A DNA stretch of 64,000 bases from the NCBI GenBank assembly GCA_009760855.2, contig WPIO01000024.1:5206001-5270000 (forward strand), in the 5' to 3' direction. The notes beneath the pieces were generated by a model. It saw only the letters and a list, made by a program, of their open reading frames with translations, did not search any database and was not told the DNA's origin. Positions 36,791-49,230 of this stretch are shown here, in pieces (positions within the stretch are counted from its first letter, which is position 1; the number at the start of each line of letters is the position of its first letter). Origin of the DNA: Cristatella mucedo. Taxonomy: Eukaryota > Bryozoa > Phylactolaemata > Cristatellidae. Made by a program: the position numbers and the translations under genes.

Positions 36791-37016
36791 ATGATACTCG
36801 CAGCCGTCTTGCACGACGTCGGACACCTAGTCGGAGCTGCAAACCGCATGAGTGCCATGGTGACCAACGGCGTCACCCTGGGTACTCAAGAGCACGACAA
36901 AGTCGGCGCCGACTACTTGCGGCAGCTGGGCGTGCCTGAGCCTGTGTGCATGCTCGTCTCTCGTCACGTGGATGCCAAACGCTACCTGGTGTTCAAGAGC
37001 CCTCACTATCGGGAGT
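36791..37016 (+). CDS. HD-domain di-iron oxygenase (PhnZ type), exon 2
   Basis: Residues 51-125 plus one base of codon 126. The acceptor is TTTCCTGTAG. The exon opens with MILAAVLHDVGHL, the HD motif, giving His58 and Asp59 as metal ligands exactly where PhnZ has them. EHDKVGADYL gives His85 (PhnZ His80). SRHVDAKRYL gives His109 (PhnZ His104) and Lys113 (a phosphate contact, PhnZ Lys108 as I recall). The constant shift of five comes from a small insertion after residue 62. The chosen donor at 37017 (GTGAGC) leaves one base that pairs in phase with exon 3. A 23-bp tandem duplication places a second, equally good donor at 37040 that would shift the frame. Confidence 0.94.
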
Positions 37017-37644
37017 GTGAGCCACTCGCAGCGCAGTGTGTGAGCCACTCGCAGCTTCAGTTGCTCTGCGCCTGCACGCTAGCACTAGCCTGCTGCTTGC
37101 AGCTTGCAGCTGCAGAGCACTCGCTCGGAGGAGGCCTCTGCTGAAAGTGGCGGTATGCAGCAGGCAGAGAGCCCGCTCGTGAGCCCGCTCGTGAGCACTA
37201 GTCTGCTGCAGAACGCTCATGAGCAGTTAGCCACTCATGCTGTGCTGTGCCTCCTGTCGGAAGTGCCACCCAGCACCCGCTCAGAGACTCAACTGCCGAG
37301 TCGGGATAGCGCTGCCGGCAGCACCTGCCAGTCAACTTCCGGTGTCGTGGCTCAGTGCCGGCTCAGCTGTTTTTGTCGTATTATGCAACGACCGTCTGAA
37401 TATGCACTTAAAAAAGGCAAAGTCTCACTAGTTTGGAGAGTGAATTGCCTAGCAAGAAGTAGAAGTCAGGCTGGAATGTCGTGACTGTGCAGCCAGTGCT
37501 GCCATGTCTTACAGGAACTTCAGATTGCAGCCTTATTTTCATTCTAGTTCTGACACTCTTGCTTTCTAAGTATTTTATTGACACAGTTCTTTTCCAAGAA
37601 AGAACAGGCTGCTTGCGGCCGAACTTCCGTCAGCCTCTTGCAAA
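37017..37644. other. HD-oxygenase intron 2, start
   Basis: Begins with the duplicated donor segment, then CTGCAG-rich DNA and a GAGCCCGCTCGT tandem duplication near 37170-37195. Confidence 0.6.
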
Positions 37645-38480
37645 AATAATAATAATAATGCACTTGATAAAGCGCCCTCAGAGAACTTTATCTCTTTCTA
37701 GGCGCTTTACATTTGCTGCAAAGGGAAATGCAATTGAATGGTAAGTAAAATCATGCTTGAAAAATAAACAAAATGAATAACATGGTTAGGGGTGACATGC
37801 ACAGGGTCAGCATGCAAATGTGGTTAGTGGCTACATGCACAGTGTCAGCACGCATAAGCACATCCAGGACGAATCACAGGGACCCACTAAATGCTGTCCT
37901 GAATAGGTGTGATTTTAGGTTCCTTTTAAATGTGGTCAGGTCAGGGGATGTTCTGACGCAGGTCGGGAGGGAGTTCCAGGCTTTGGGAGTATATGAACTA
38001 AATGCCCGGTCTCCAAAGGATTTGAGGTTTGAACGAGGTATTTGTAGACTGTTGGATTCCGAAAAGCCGGTGGTACAATGCTTGGCCTGATGGGGGAGTA
38101 TGTCGGAGAGATAGGCTGGAGCCAAAGAATGAAATGACCTAAAAGTGAGCGACAAAACCTTGAAGTCAATCCGTTGCTTGACTGGTAGCCAGTGCAGGTC
38201 GGCGAGAGGTGGAGTAATGTGGCAACTCTGAACTCACGACAGACAAGCCTAGCTGTGGAGTTTTGCACCAGCTGCAATCGCCTGATTGCACATGCTGGTA
38301 GGCCAGCGAGCAGTGAGTTGCAGAAGTCGAGACGGGATGTCACGAATGCTTGGACCAACTTAGATGTGGTATCCTTATCTAAACAAGCCCGAATTTTAGC
38401 AATGTTATGAAGCTGAAAATAGGCAGATTTGACTGAGGAGCTGATATGGTCGTCTAACGAGAGGTCGAGTGTATCTTCGT
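37645..38480 (-). mobile_element. LINE-A 3' part, young subfamily, reversed
   Basis: Nearly identical to the 3' part of the 57735-60080 copy. It has an open frame over much of the C-terminal region (STARLVCRE; KAWNSLPTCVRTSPDLTTF), 3' UTR, tail and ATA repeat. It lies in HD-oxygenase intron 2. Confidence 0.88.
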
Positions 38481-38497
38481 CTGCAACTCCAGAAGGC

Positions 38498-39035
38498 CAC
38501 AATTACTATGTGGGTGTTATGCAAGAGAGTTTTCTATAGCACACTCACAGCCTAAGTGGCTTTCGGTAAGCATTCGATAGCTAACAGACTTCATCTCACG
38601 CAACAAAGAGAAAGTGGGAAGCATAGTAGAGTCAGGCGAGCAGTTGAGGTAGTGAGTAGCATAAGTAACAACTCAGAACAGCTGGAAAGGATGTGCCACA
38701 GTCGGCAGCAGGAGAGTAGCTGTCGTTGCGTAAGAATCGAGGAAGAGAGCTCCACAGTCTAGAACCTGCAGAGCTTCAGCTTCTGTCACCAAAAGTCTTG
38801 AAGAGGAAGAATGGAACGGCTAATTTATTTTCCATACAGGACCTGAGGGTACAAGGAGGCTGAAACTGCTGCAGCAGCTCAGCTAGGTATGGATGAGCCA
38901 AGCCGTGGCCTTGGCCTTGTGGGTCAGCATAAGAACTTCTCTCTGTAGTCGTCGATCGTCCGGAAGCCATCGTAGCTCTTATAGCAAAGGAGGCACGTGG
39001 CCAAACCTCTGGAATTTGCACACTAGCCTTGCAGC
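38498..39035 (-). mobile_element. LINE-B 3' part, reversed
   Basis: Tail (ATGTGGGTGTTATGCAAGAG) followed by C-terminal coding remains (LRSCMENKLAVPFFLFKTFGD). It directly abuts a reversed young LINE-A in HD-oxygenase intron 2. Confidence 0.75.
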
Positions 39036-39937
39036 CATATTCAGAGCCATTTGCAGTGGCCTAGTTGCTTTTTTTTTGGTGGGCCAGCTAAAAGGGAATT
39101 ACAATAATCAAGCTAGACAGAACTAAGGAGCTAGTTAAATATAGAACCGAGATAGAACTGAGGACTCTGCATTGTGTCACCGTGGGAGAGCGATCCATCG
39201 AAGCCGCTAGCATCAGTGAACTTCCCTGGCAAGACTACTTACAAAAAAACCCATCACCATAGTTTCACTCCCTACGCGGTCGATTCAATGCTAGAAATCG
39301 CAGGCTTGTTGCAGAAGGAACACGGGAGGGGGGTTGCCATACGTATCCACACAATACTGTTATAGTGGTTAGGTTCGAAACTGCTGGGTGCTTCAGCATG
39401 TCATTAGTTTTCCTATCTTTTATAATTAAGCTAGGGATTACGACCGACCCAGATGCATCGCTCTATGAATGAGCCTGATTGAGTCGGCTGTTTTGAGCTG
39501 CCCTTCTTTGCTATAGGCTGCTAAAACAAATCAAAATAGCCAACCAATGCAGCCCTTACAGCCATCATTTCAGGACACTCGACCTCAATGCTGACAAATT
39601 CCTTATGAGCTTGCTTGAGGCACATTTTGTGCTATACAATGCTGTGGCTTGTTCGACCAGGTTTGGTGACCGTAGAAACCACGAGGTGCAGGCCCTAAGG
39701 CTGCTTTAGGTACTCGAATGCTTTTTGATCACCTTAAATCTAGCTGTTTTAGCTGCTACAGTTACTTTCCGGCTTTTGACTGGCCTGTGCAGGAAGGCAT
39801 GTGCCAGCTAGCCCAGAGACCCGTGCCTCGATCTTGAGGCTTCCTACGAAGTCGACTGGATTGAGCAGTTTGAGATTCAGGCGCTCTACCGATGCGTGCG
39901 CTACAGGGGCAGTCTGACCAACGCCTTCTCATTGCAG
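39036..39937. other. HD-oxygenase intron 2, end
   Basis: Unique DNA. A short plus frame near 39815-39965 (with SYEVDWIEQFEIQALY) precedes exon 3 but is not in phase with it. Confidence 0.5.
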
Positions 39938-40152
39938 GTCTATCGGATGCCAGCCGAATGACCTTGGCTCACCAAGGTGGCGAGATGACGGCAGAGGAAG
40001 CAGCACGGTTTGAACACGAGCCGTCATTCGAGGCGGTTCTTGCTTTGCGGCGATACGATGAGCTCGCCAAGGATCCTAAAGTTGTCATGGATCCCTTAAG
40101 CAAGTACGAGGCCATGCTGGTCGATTGCATGGCCTCGTACGAGTTGGCCTAG
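39938..40152 (+). CDS. HD-domain di-iron oxygenase (PhnZ type), exon 3 and stop
   Basis: Residues 126-196 and the stop TAG at 40150-40152. The acceptor is CTCATTGCAG. The joined sequence runs ...SPHYRE-C-LSDASRMTL..., the same spacing as the family pattern YY.KLS.AS..TL. Ser131, Thr134 and Gln138 match the phosphonate-binding residues of PhnZ (126, 129, 133, recalled), and Arg163 and Asp166 in LRRYDE match Arg158 and the last metal ligand Asp161. The protein ends ...CMASYELA, at about the usual length of the family (around 190). The gene looks intact and functional. No clear AATAAA was seen just downstream. Confidence 0.94.
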
Positions 40153-41139
40153 CCACCATCTTAAACCGAACCGAGGCATGCAAGTGTAGAGTACTACTAG
40201 AGTACTAGAGTAGCACATATCCTACTTCGACCCAGATTGAGAAGGAGGCTTCTGAGTACTTGCAACACCACGAACGTAGGCATGGTTTTGAAACTGCCTG
40301 CGAGCGTATGATGATTTCTGCATATTTGATAGCTTTCGTTTACCCGGCTTTGATCATAGTTGTTGTGGTGCCACACACTGCTGCAAGTTTTGAGCTAACA
40401 TACTGTATGATGGAGGAGGGGTTATCCTTCACCATATACCAGATTGAAACCACCAGAGTGCGTAGTGCGACTGCTATTCGAAGGTGCACATCGAAAAACT
40501 TTTTTGTCAATGATTTTGCCACCTCTGAGGTCGTTGCCTGATCTCTTTTGCAAAGATGTGCCATTTTCTCTACGGCTGCAGGGAGTCAAATAGAGGCTCC
40601 ATCGGTAGAAGTCTGCCTATATTTATGCATCTTGAAGTTTTTTTTAATTCAAATTGATGCCTCCTCCCTTATGCTGTTATTTGAATTGATTGTTTGATTA
40701 ATTATAAATGTGTTGCACTCCAACCGTCAGCTCGGCAGAACTAGTTTGTGGTCGCATTCTTGCAGCCCCACCGAAGCCTTCTCCGTATGTACTTATGCTG
40801 AGAACTTGCTGGCCAAAGCAGTTCATGATTTTTTTTGTTAGTGGGGCTCGGGACGCACTGGAACTGAATATTGCTTAGGCTGATCAAAATAGGTAGAATG
40901 ATGATAATATCGAATATCGAAGCAAATGCTTGACCTGCCTGCGACAATGTGCTAGACCGATCTACGATCTATGCTCTAGATCCTCTTTTTTGGCTTTTCT
41001 ACAACTTTTTTTCTTAGCAACCGATCTGCAAATGTTACTAACGTCGTTTTTTCAGTCCTTTCAATTCACCCTACACCGTCATCGCACATTTTTCCCTACC
41101 TAAGAATTTGAATTACAAATATTGTACATATTGAGAGAA
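40153..41139. other. 3' flank of the HD-oxygenase gene
   Basis: AT-rich, probably including the 3' UTR. No clear AATAAA seen, and no repeat recognised. Confidence 0.5.
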
Positions 41140-41280
41140 GGCTGCTCGTTGGCCAACCTGTCAATGTTTTGGACTCGTGACATTAAGGTTTTGGGTTCGA
41201 ATTCTGCTGGTCAGGCAGACTCTTATGTTCCACAGTTAGTGTCTTTTGGGATTAGAGCTCAATCATAAGGCTTCCCTGAC
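41140..41280 (+). mobile_element. Possible tRNA-derived SINE of another family
   Basis: A B-box-like GGGTTCGAATTCTGCTGG preceded by TCGTGACATTAAGGTTTT, just upstream of LINE-B. Only one copy was noticed. Confidence 0.3.
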
Positions 41281-41765
41281 ATTGTGGACAAAATGGCTGA
41301 GGCCGTGCACAAGAGAGTTCTTATGGTGACCCATGAGGCCTGCCACGGCTTGGCTCCATCGTACCTAACTGAACTGCTGCACCCGTTTCAGCCTCTTCAT
41401 GCCCTCAGGTCCTGTGTGGACAATAGATAAGGTGTTCCATTCGTCTCCTTAAAGACCGTTGACGACAGAAGCTTAGCTCTGCGGGACCTAGACTGTAGAA
41501 CTCGCTTCCACAATTCTTACTCAACGACAACTACTCTCCTGCTGCCGATCAGGGCTCATCGTTTTCAGCGGTCCTGAGCTTCTACTTCCACGCTACTCAC
41601 TACCTCAACTGCTCTCCTGACTCTGCTATGCTTCCCACTTTCTCTTTGTTGCGTGAGACGAAGTCTTTGGGATACCGAATGCGTACCGAAAGCCGCTTAG
41701 GCTGTGAGTGCGCTATACAAAACTCTCCTGCATAACACCCACATAGTCTTTATGACTTTGTGGGG
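41281..41765 (+). mobile_element. LINE-B 3' part
   Basis: Reads GLAPSYLTELLHPFQPLHAL and further C-terminal remains, then the tail GTGCGCTATACAAAACTCTC and GCATAACACCCACATAG. Several stops are present. Confidence 0.75.
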
Positions 41766-42069
41766 TTACAGACCGAGCCACAGACAGATTTGGTACTTGG
41801 GTACACACAACTGGCTGCTAATAACCTGCATGTTAGTTATGACCATGCACACCTATTATCGCTTCGTCCTTGCAGTTCAAATACATTCCTAGATGTTGTT
41901 GTTGTTGCTAAGACTCGTGAATTATGCATTGAGTAAAGAAAAGCACCATGCAGCTGCCAGCTTAGATGCCGCTCGTTCGGCGCGAACTGGGAGCTGAGTA
42001 CCTGCTGGTTTGGTATTCCTAGCATTGTCTCGTACCGCTCAGCACGCTCCCCACAAGCGTCACAGTGAT

Positions 42070-45000
42070 TGTCTCTAACTTAGTGGTCATCAGGCCTGTT
42101 ATAACTCCGGCGGCCGAACTTAACGTTAGTCTTTGCAATCCTTGCTCAATATGCAATAAACCTCTAGTAATAGTTGACCTTATTTGTGAAAATGGTCTCG
42201 ACCTGCTCGCCTTTGACTGAAACTTGGCGAATCGGTTAACTGCCCGACAATTAAAGATGTAACCCCGACTAGTTTCTCATTCTTTCACACCCCTAGATCA
42301 ATCAAAACTGAAGGTTGATTTGCTATTATCATGCGCTCGAAAGTCGACTTCAAGCTTTTGGCAGTACCCTCGAAGCAGTCTTGCCAATTGATTGTTATGA
42401 TTTCACTATTCAACAAGCTACCGATGGTGGCACTAGCCCATCTCCCTCATGGCACCAAATCCACATTTATCTCAGATTTCTCCGATCTCATTTAGATTAT
42501 GTGTGCAATAAATCGATCCTTACTCATTAGTCGTGATTTTAATATTCACTTTGATAACTTATCTGACGCCTTCAGCACTGAATTTCGTGCATTGACTGTC
42601 TGATTGTCTCTTGTGGCTCATGTGCATGGCCCTACTCCCATCAATAATCACACACTCGACTAAATTTTCTCATTTAACTGCACTTTGTCGTCATTAATTG
42701 TTACCTAATCCTGCTTATGTGATCATATGCAGATCTCATTCAGTCTACAATGTGTGCCCTCCCCTTCCAGGTGAGCCGTGATGGCACACTAGGTAAGGCG
42801 GTTACTTTCACGACCTCGGTCCCGAGGTCGTGGGTTCGATTCCTGCGGTGGGCGATTCTTTATCGCCACTGCAAGCGGTGGTGATAGCCGTAAAGGCTCT
42901 TCTGTCGCTATACAAAAAGAGGCTGTTCAATCAGCTAGGATTTTTTCCTTCCCTTCCTCCTCTAAAATCACCTATGAATTGTGAAACATCAAGACCCTTA
43001 GCTTCAAAGCTGTCCAAGCGAGAATATCTGCCTTGCCTGTGCTTCTCAGTCCTCCTTTTATTGGTAGGTAGCTGCAACACGATACGAGCTGCCATGCTGG
43101 ACAAGTTTGCACCTCTGACTAATCAGACTTTATGCCCATGCCCAGATGGCCTGTGGTTTACCATGGACATTAAGCCAGCTAGGTCTACTAAACTGAAGCC
43201 TGAAAAAACATGCAGAAGATCAGGACTGACTGTTCATTGACATCCATATGAGGACTACTGTAGGTCGTTCCAATCGATCCCAGCAAAGGCCAAGTCTAGC
43301 TTCTATAAAAACATTGTTGAATCACAGACCCACAATCCAAAAATGCTGATCTCGACGATCAATCATCTCAACCACTCCCAGAGTTGCTCTTTATCTGCTG
43401 ATCCCTGTGATGATCTGGCTGATCGCTTCTCTAGCTTCTTTGTCCCGAAGATAGATAAGATCAGGGAGTCCATCCCTGCGATGGCAGCATCCCCCAAGAA
43501 TGCTGGCTATCGATTCCTTGCAGCACTTCAATGTCTACGTTTAGGCAGGTCAGTAGTGACCTCGTCTTGAAGTTCATATCCGAATCAGAGAAGACAAAGT
43601 CCTTTGAACCCTATCATCACTGTCCTGCTCTTACGTTGCATTCATCTGCTGCTGCCATGCAAAACTAACATCATTAATATGTAATTATCCTCAGGTCATG
43701 TCCCACAACCTTTCAAATAAGCTGTAGTCAGGTCACTACTCAAGAAAGCAACGCTGGACCAAGAGAACTTGAGCAACTACCGCCCAGTCTCCCTTCTACC
43801 ATTTCTATCGAAGACATTGGAACGAGTCGTGGCAGACCAGCTGAACTCATATATTGAAAGTTCAAGCCTTGCTAGTGAGTTCCGGTCGGGCTTTAGAGGT
43901 AATCACTCTACAGAATTAGCATTGCTTCGAGTATACAACAACCAACTTAGGAATGCAGACATGGGTAGATGAGTATCTGCTTGTTTAGCTCGTTATTTCG
44001 GCAGCTTTTTATTCCATCGATCACCAAGTTCTTCTTGAGCGCCTCTCATCTCGCCTAGGAATCACTCGCATTGCATTGTAGTGGTTCTGGTCCTATCTTA
44101 GTGGGAGACTCCAGAGTATTGATATGAATGGACAAAGATCATCCAACGAACCTCTGAAATATAGGGTACGTTAGGGATCTCTGCTGGGTCGCATTCTTTT
44201 TGCGTGTTATACTCTCTCTCTTGCCGATGTGATTGCCAAGAACAATCTAGGCTTTCACTTTATGCGGATGATACTCAGTTGTACCTTTGCTTTGATCCCT
44301 CCCAGCCCTCTAGCACGTCTAATTCTCTCAACTCTCTTGCTGCATGTATTGATGACACCCCTACATGGGTGGCAGCAAATTTTCTCAAATGAATTGATGA
44401 CAAAACTAACTTATTAGTTATGGGCAATCCAATTGGGATTCAGAAATGCAACAGCTAACGATCAAAATCGGCTCTACCATTATATCTCCTGTTCAATCTG
44501 CACGAAATCTAGTTGTAATGTTTCAAAGTCAGCTTTTGTTAGACGACCACATCAGCTCCACAGTCAAGTCTGCATACTTTCAGCTGCATGACATTGCTAA
44601 AATTCGGGCTGGTTTAGACAAAGATACAACTTCAAAGTTAGTCCATGCATTTGTGACATCCCGTCTTGACGTCTGTAACTCACTGCTCGCTGGTCTGTGA
44701 ATGTGCAATCAGGTGCTTACAGCTGGTGCAAAACTCTGCAGCTAGGGTTGTCTGTCGTGAGCGTCACAGTCGCGGCATCACACCACTTCTCACCTACCTT
44801 CACTGGCTACCAGTCAAACAACGGATCGATTTCAAGATTCCATCGCTCATATTTAGGGCCTTTCATTCTTTACTCCAGCCTACCTATCAGAGTACTGCCC
44901 CACCAGGCTAAGCTTCATACTACCTGCATTTCGGAATCTGACTGTTTACCTGTACATTGTACAAACCTAAAATCCTTTGGAGACAGTGCTTTTAGTTCGT

Positions 45001-45345
45001 ATGCTCCCAAAGCCTGGAACTCATTCCCGACTTCCGTCACGACCTTCCCTGACTTGACTACAATTAAAAAGAAATTTGAAGACGCATCTATTTATGACAG
45101 CATCTAGTGCATCTCAGTCATTCGTATTTTTTGTGCTTGTGTTTGCTCACACTGCTGCATGCTGCTACTACCCACACTTTCATGCTGACCCTGAGCAGAT
45201 CACCCCCAACCACGTTATTCTTGTTGTTTATCAACCATGATACCAGTCACCGTTCGATCGTGTTTCCTTTTCAGAAAATGTAAAGCGCCTAGAAAGAGAT
45301 TGAGTTCTCCAACGGCGCTTTATTTAGTGTATTGTTAGCTGGAGG
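42070..45345 (+). mobile_element. LINE-A, long but decayed copy with endonuclease and RT remains
   Basis: This copy reaches further 5' than any other. At about 42535-42665 it shows APE-type endonuclease remains (DFNIHFDNLSDAFSTEF; VHGPTPINNHTLD). The linker and RT regions follow from about 43000 (NYRPVSLLPFLSKTLERVVA at about 43770) and the C-terminal region at 44480-45110. Many stops and frameshifts break it, including in the RT palm. The 3' end belongs to the older subfamily. A SINE-I copy is inserted at 42772-42945. Confidence 0.85.
42772..42945 (+). mobile_element. SINE-I, tRNA-derived, inserted in LINE-A
   Basis: A nearly complete copy. The A-box-like part is TGATGGCACACTAGGTAAGG and the B box GGGTTCGATTCC. 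The tRNA-unrelated body ends CTATACAAAAAGAGGCTG and then AATCAGCTAGGA with a T run. It sits between endonuclease and linker parts of a LINE-A, so it is younger than that LINE. Confidence 0.8.
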
Positions 45346-45734
45346 TCAACCATCATCAGACCTGTAATTGTAGCTCTGAGATACCAACCGCTGTTAACAC
45401 CATTGCAGGGTATTTCTGGATGGGAGGTAAGCAGCTTTGTGCCAAGAAACAAATACCCAAGTTGTTAACCTTTATTTTACTGTGGCCTGCCTATGGGACT
45501 CCCATTGTGCGACTAAATCAGAAACTTGGAAGATTAGGAAGAGGTGAACATTCGAGATGCTTGACTTGGAGTCATGACAATATTTCTGGGTCTTGTAAAA
45601 ATCGGGAGCTAGGTTTAACTTGCAAAAATAAATCGTTTAAAGTAAATGGCAAGCAACGTTTGGCCGACTAAACGTCATTTAGATGGCATCGTAAAAGAGG
45701 TAGCAGCTATTACTCTGCTTGCAGTGGACAATTA

Positions 45735-45800
45735 AGGGATTACCTGGCTTTGAACTCGAATGCACGACCCGGGTCGTGAAGTTCGAGTACCTAACCCCTT
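45735..45800 (-). mobile_element. tRNA-like SINE head, reversed
   Basis: TTTGAACTCGAATGCACGAC followed by the palindromic CCGGGTCGTGAAGTTCGAG. A B-box-like core with no clear body. Confidence 0.3.
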
Positions 45801-46145
45801 TCGGGGGCTAAGCAACTTTCCTTATAGGCGATAGAGAAAAGACGAAATGCATAGTAGAATAAGCATGAGGGGGCATGTAGCTTTAGAGGAGAGTGGCCTA
45901 AGAATGGCCGAAAAATATATGTCAGAATTGGCCGGTAGTGGAAAAATATACCATCAAAACAGGAGACACAAGATAATAATTGTGGAAGAGAGTTGGCTCT
46001 CGTCCGGGGTTTCCGGAGCGAAGGTCACTGACGATCTTCGAGTGAGTGAGGCGGCAGCAAACGTATAATCGAAGGAGCACCTGACTGCAACTGACGAAGT
46101 CCGATGTTATCGTAGCAGCTCATCTAGGTATAGAAATGAAAAAAG
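45800..46145 (-). mobile_element. Very decayed LINE-B-like fragment
   Basis: Weak similarity to reversed LINE-B in order: a GCATAGTAGA block, an AGAATAAGCATGAGG block, and GCAGCTCATCTAGGTAT near 46116-46135 (compare GCAGCTCAGCTAGGTATGGA near 38875). Confidence 0.4.
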
Positions 46146-46576
46146 GCATTACATGACTATTAAGTTTGAGAGAGAGACCAATTTTAATATATATTCGATC
46201 AGTATGCCACCATTCAGAGATATTGTAATTCATATGGTGCACAAAAGCTGTCTCCCTGAACAAACTTGGTGGTCTCAGCAAAAATCAGAGACGACATCTA
46301 GACTGCTAGCGGTAGGCGACGGTCTCGTTAATGCTCCGATAACTAATGCTCGAAAGTACCTTATTCAGGCGTCGCCTTTGTCGTTTTGGATCATCATAAG
46401 CCGTCTGTAAATGAGTATGAGCAGAAAAACTCAAGCCAGCGACCTCTTTCGGTAATACATTGTATGCAGCAAACCAAGAGGAACGCAGAAACAAAGGCGT
46501 TGTTGACCTGTGCAGTACACCAAGAACTGCGTCTGAGCATCCATGAGTAGCAGAGCCGATCAACCGCATGCCCTGG

Positions 46577-46989
<413 letters not shown>

Positions 46990-47009
46990 CGCGAGGAATC
47001 CAATGTCAT

Positions 47010-47625
47010 TATGTCTGCCGTGAGCGTCGCAGTTGCCACATTACTCCACTTCTCGCCGACCTGCACTGGCTACCAGTCAAGCAACGGATTGACTTCAAGG
47101 TTTTGTCGCTCACTTTTAGGTCCCTTCATTCTATGGCTCCAGCCTATCTGTCAGATATACTACCCCATCAGGCCAAGCATCGTACCACCCGCTTTTCGGA
47201 ATCCAACAGTCTAGAAATACCTCATACAAACCTTAAATCCTTTGGAGACCGTGCATTTAGTTCATATGCTCCCAAAGCCTGGAACTCCATCCCGACCTGC
47301 GTCAGAACATCCCCTGACCTGACCCCATTTAAAAGGAACCTAAAAACACACCTATTTAGGACAGCATTTAGTGGGTCCCTGTGATTCGTCCTTTATGTGC
47401 TTACTCGTGCTGACGCTGTGCATGCTGCCACTAACCACATTTGCATGCTGACCCTGTGCATGTCACCCCTAACCATGTAATTAATTTTGTTTGTTTTTCA
47501 AGCACGATCTTACTTACCATTCAATTGCATTTCACTTTACAGCACATGTAAAGCGCCTAGAGAGAGATTAAGTTCTCTGAGGGCGCTTTATCAAGTGCAA
47601 TATTATTATTATTATTGTTATGACC
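47010..47625 (+). mobile_element. LINE-A 3' part, young subfamily
   Basis: Starts abruptly after a long (GA)n tract at the codons for CRERRSCH and runs to the tail and ATT repeat. The frame at 47103-47384 is intact to HLFRTAFSGSL. Confidence 0.88.
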
Positions 47626-47884
47626 GATCCATCAGCTCTTGGAAGAGTGGTTCAATTGAATGGCACGACTAGCTTAGGCAGCCGGCGCTGACTCCGTCTC
47701 TCCTTTCGCCAGCTCTGACCTACTAGCCCCCACTCGCCCCACCTCCTCCCACTTGTCCAGTCGCCCACAGCGCGACGTAAAAAACCAACCCGGAATTCAG
47801 GCTAGCCACCTCACTCTCTCTCCTTCTCACGCTCTCGCTTCCTCTTCCACTCGCCGTCGCTCTTTCACTTGCTCAACACTCTCT

Positions 47885-47939
47885 CGCGCTCTCTCTCTCT
47901 CTCTCTCTCTCTCCCACCCTCTATATCCCATCTCTATCA

Positions 47940-47990
<51 letters not shown>

Positions 47991-48022
47991 ACTCTTCCTC
48001 TCTTTCTCTCTCTCTCTCTCAC
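47885..48022. repeat. (CT)n microsatellite
   Basis: Two TC runs separated by CCCACCCTCTATATCCCATC and a shorter third run. Confidence 0.95.
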
Positions 48023-48204
48023 TTGCTCTCTCCCACAAGGAGCATCGTTGTCAAAGTTGGCTTCGCGATTATCCGGTTGGGGCGGAGATAATATGTACAC
48101 AACACCGACCGGTGCCTCGGACGGCCACAGGCCTTTGTGGGATAAAAGCAGCCCGTGTAGCTCGCTAACGGCCTGGAGCTTCGAGCTTATACAAGCTTCA
48201 GGAT

Positions 48205-48410
48205 TCAATGATAATAATAATAATAATGCACTTGATAAAGCGCCCTCAGAGAACTCAGTCTCTTTCTAGGCGCTTTACATTTGCTGCAAAGGGAAATTCA
48301 ATTGAATGGTGGGTTTTATCATTCTTGATAAACAAACAGCATGAATAACATGGTTAGGGGTGACATGCACAGGGTCAGCATGCAAATGTGCTTAGTGGCA
48401 GCATGCACAA
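48205..48410 (-). mobile_element. LINE-A tail, young subfamily, reversed
   Basis: ATA repeat, reversed tail and the 3' UTR up to the GCATGCACA segment, then an abrupt switch to the opposite orientation at about 48411. Confidence 0.8.
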
Positions 48411-48575
48411 CCCGTGACCCTGTACATGTCACTACTAACCATGCTATTCTTGTTGTTTATTGAGCATACTACCACTAACCATTGGATCATGCTTCCTTTG
48501 CAGAAAATGCAAAGTGCCTAGCAAGAGATTCAGTTCTCTGAGGGCGCTTTATCAAGTGCATTATTATTATATTTA
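48411..48575 (+). mobile_element. LINE-A tail, older subfamily
   Basis: 3' UTR from CCCTGTACATGTCACTAC through the older-subfamily segment to the tail and ATT end. With the preceding reversed copy it forms an inverted repeat. Confidence 0.8.
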
Positions 48576-49144
48576 CATGAAATCTAATCTTAGCTCTCAC
48601 CAAACAGGGTAGAGCAAAGTTCTGTAGAGGAGCCAAAGAGCCTTAATTACCGAGGCTGCCAAGTTTCACCTAGGGCTGGATAAGAGGCCTGCATGGCGGA
48701 AGCCAGCCTTGACGAAGCACTGCTTGGTGGTCCGTTTCAACACAACACAAGGGACGCCAAGCCTGGTGAGGGAACATGGCATGGAATGGGGGGGGGGCGG
48801 GGGAGGAATCCTTTGCAGTGCTCCAGTTTCGACAATTTCCTTGTGGTAGGGGCTAAAGTCTTTCAGATTCCTCTGCTTACGGAATTGCTTGAACATTAAA
48901 CATTAAAATAAATCCCTATAGGCTGCGAAACCAGCACGACAGACGATCGTGAAGGCGGAACGTGGCCAACAGATCTTGAACGTGCAGCATTTTCATTCAC
49001 AGCAGATGGTCTGTCTAGCCCAACACTGCAGTGAGACAAAACGAACAGAACGAACCTGCTTTCGCCCAAGAGTTGAGGTTCTCACCTATGACGACTGGGG
49101 TAGAAGTCTGTGCATTTGAAAATGCATGTGATGAATGAGGTCTG

Positions 49145-49230
49145 GGGGTTGGCTCGAGATCTGCAACGTGCGTCAAACGCCTGAATAGAGATTAAGTACT
49201 GTAAGAGTGCTATAGAAATGAATTATTTAA
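49145..49230 (+). mobile_element. SINE-II 3' fragment
   Basis: GGTTGGCTCGAGATCTGC, CGCCTGAATAGAGATTAAGT and GAGTGCTATAGAAATGAATT. Confidence 0.6.

Larger units (their letters stand above)
45346..46576. other. Unassigned between LINE-A and (GA)n
   Basis: Apart from the tRNA-like head and the decayed LINE-B piece, nothing recognised. Confidence 0.5.

Noticed and set aside
39815-39965. Short frame with SYEVDWIEQFEIQALY just before HD-oxygenase exon 3.
   Set aside because: The exon 2-exon 3 junction is already continuous with the family alignment, and this frame is not in phase with exon 3.
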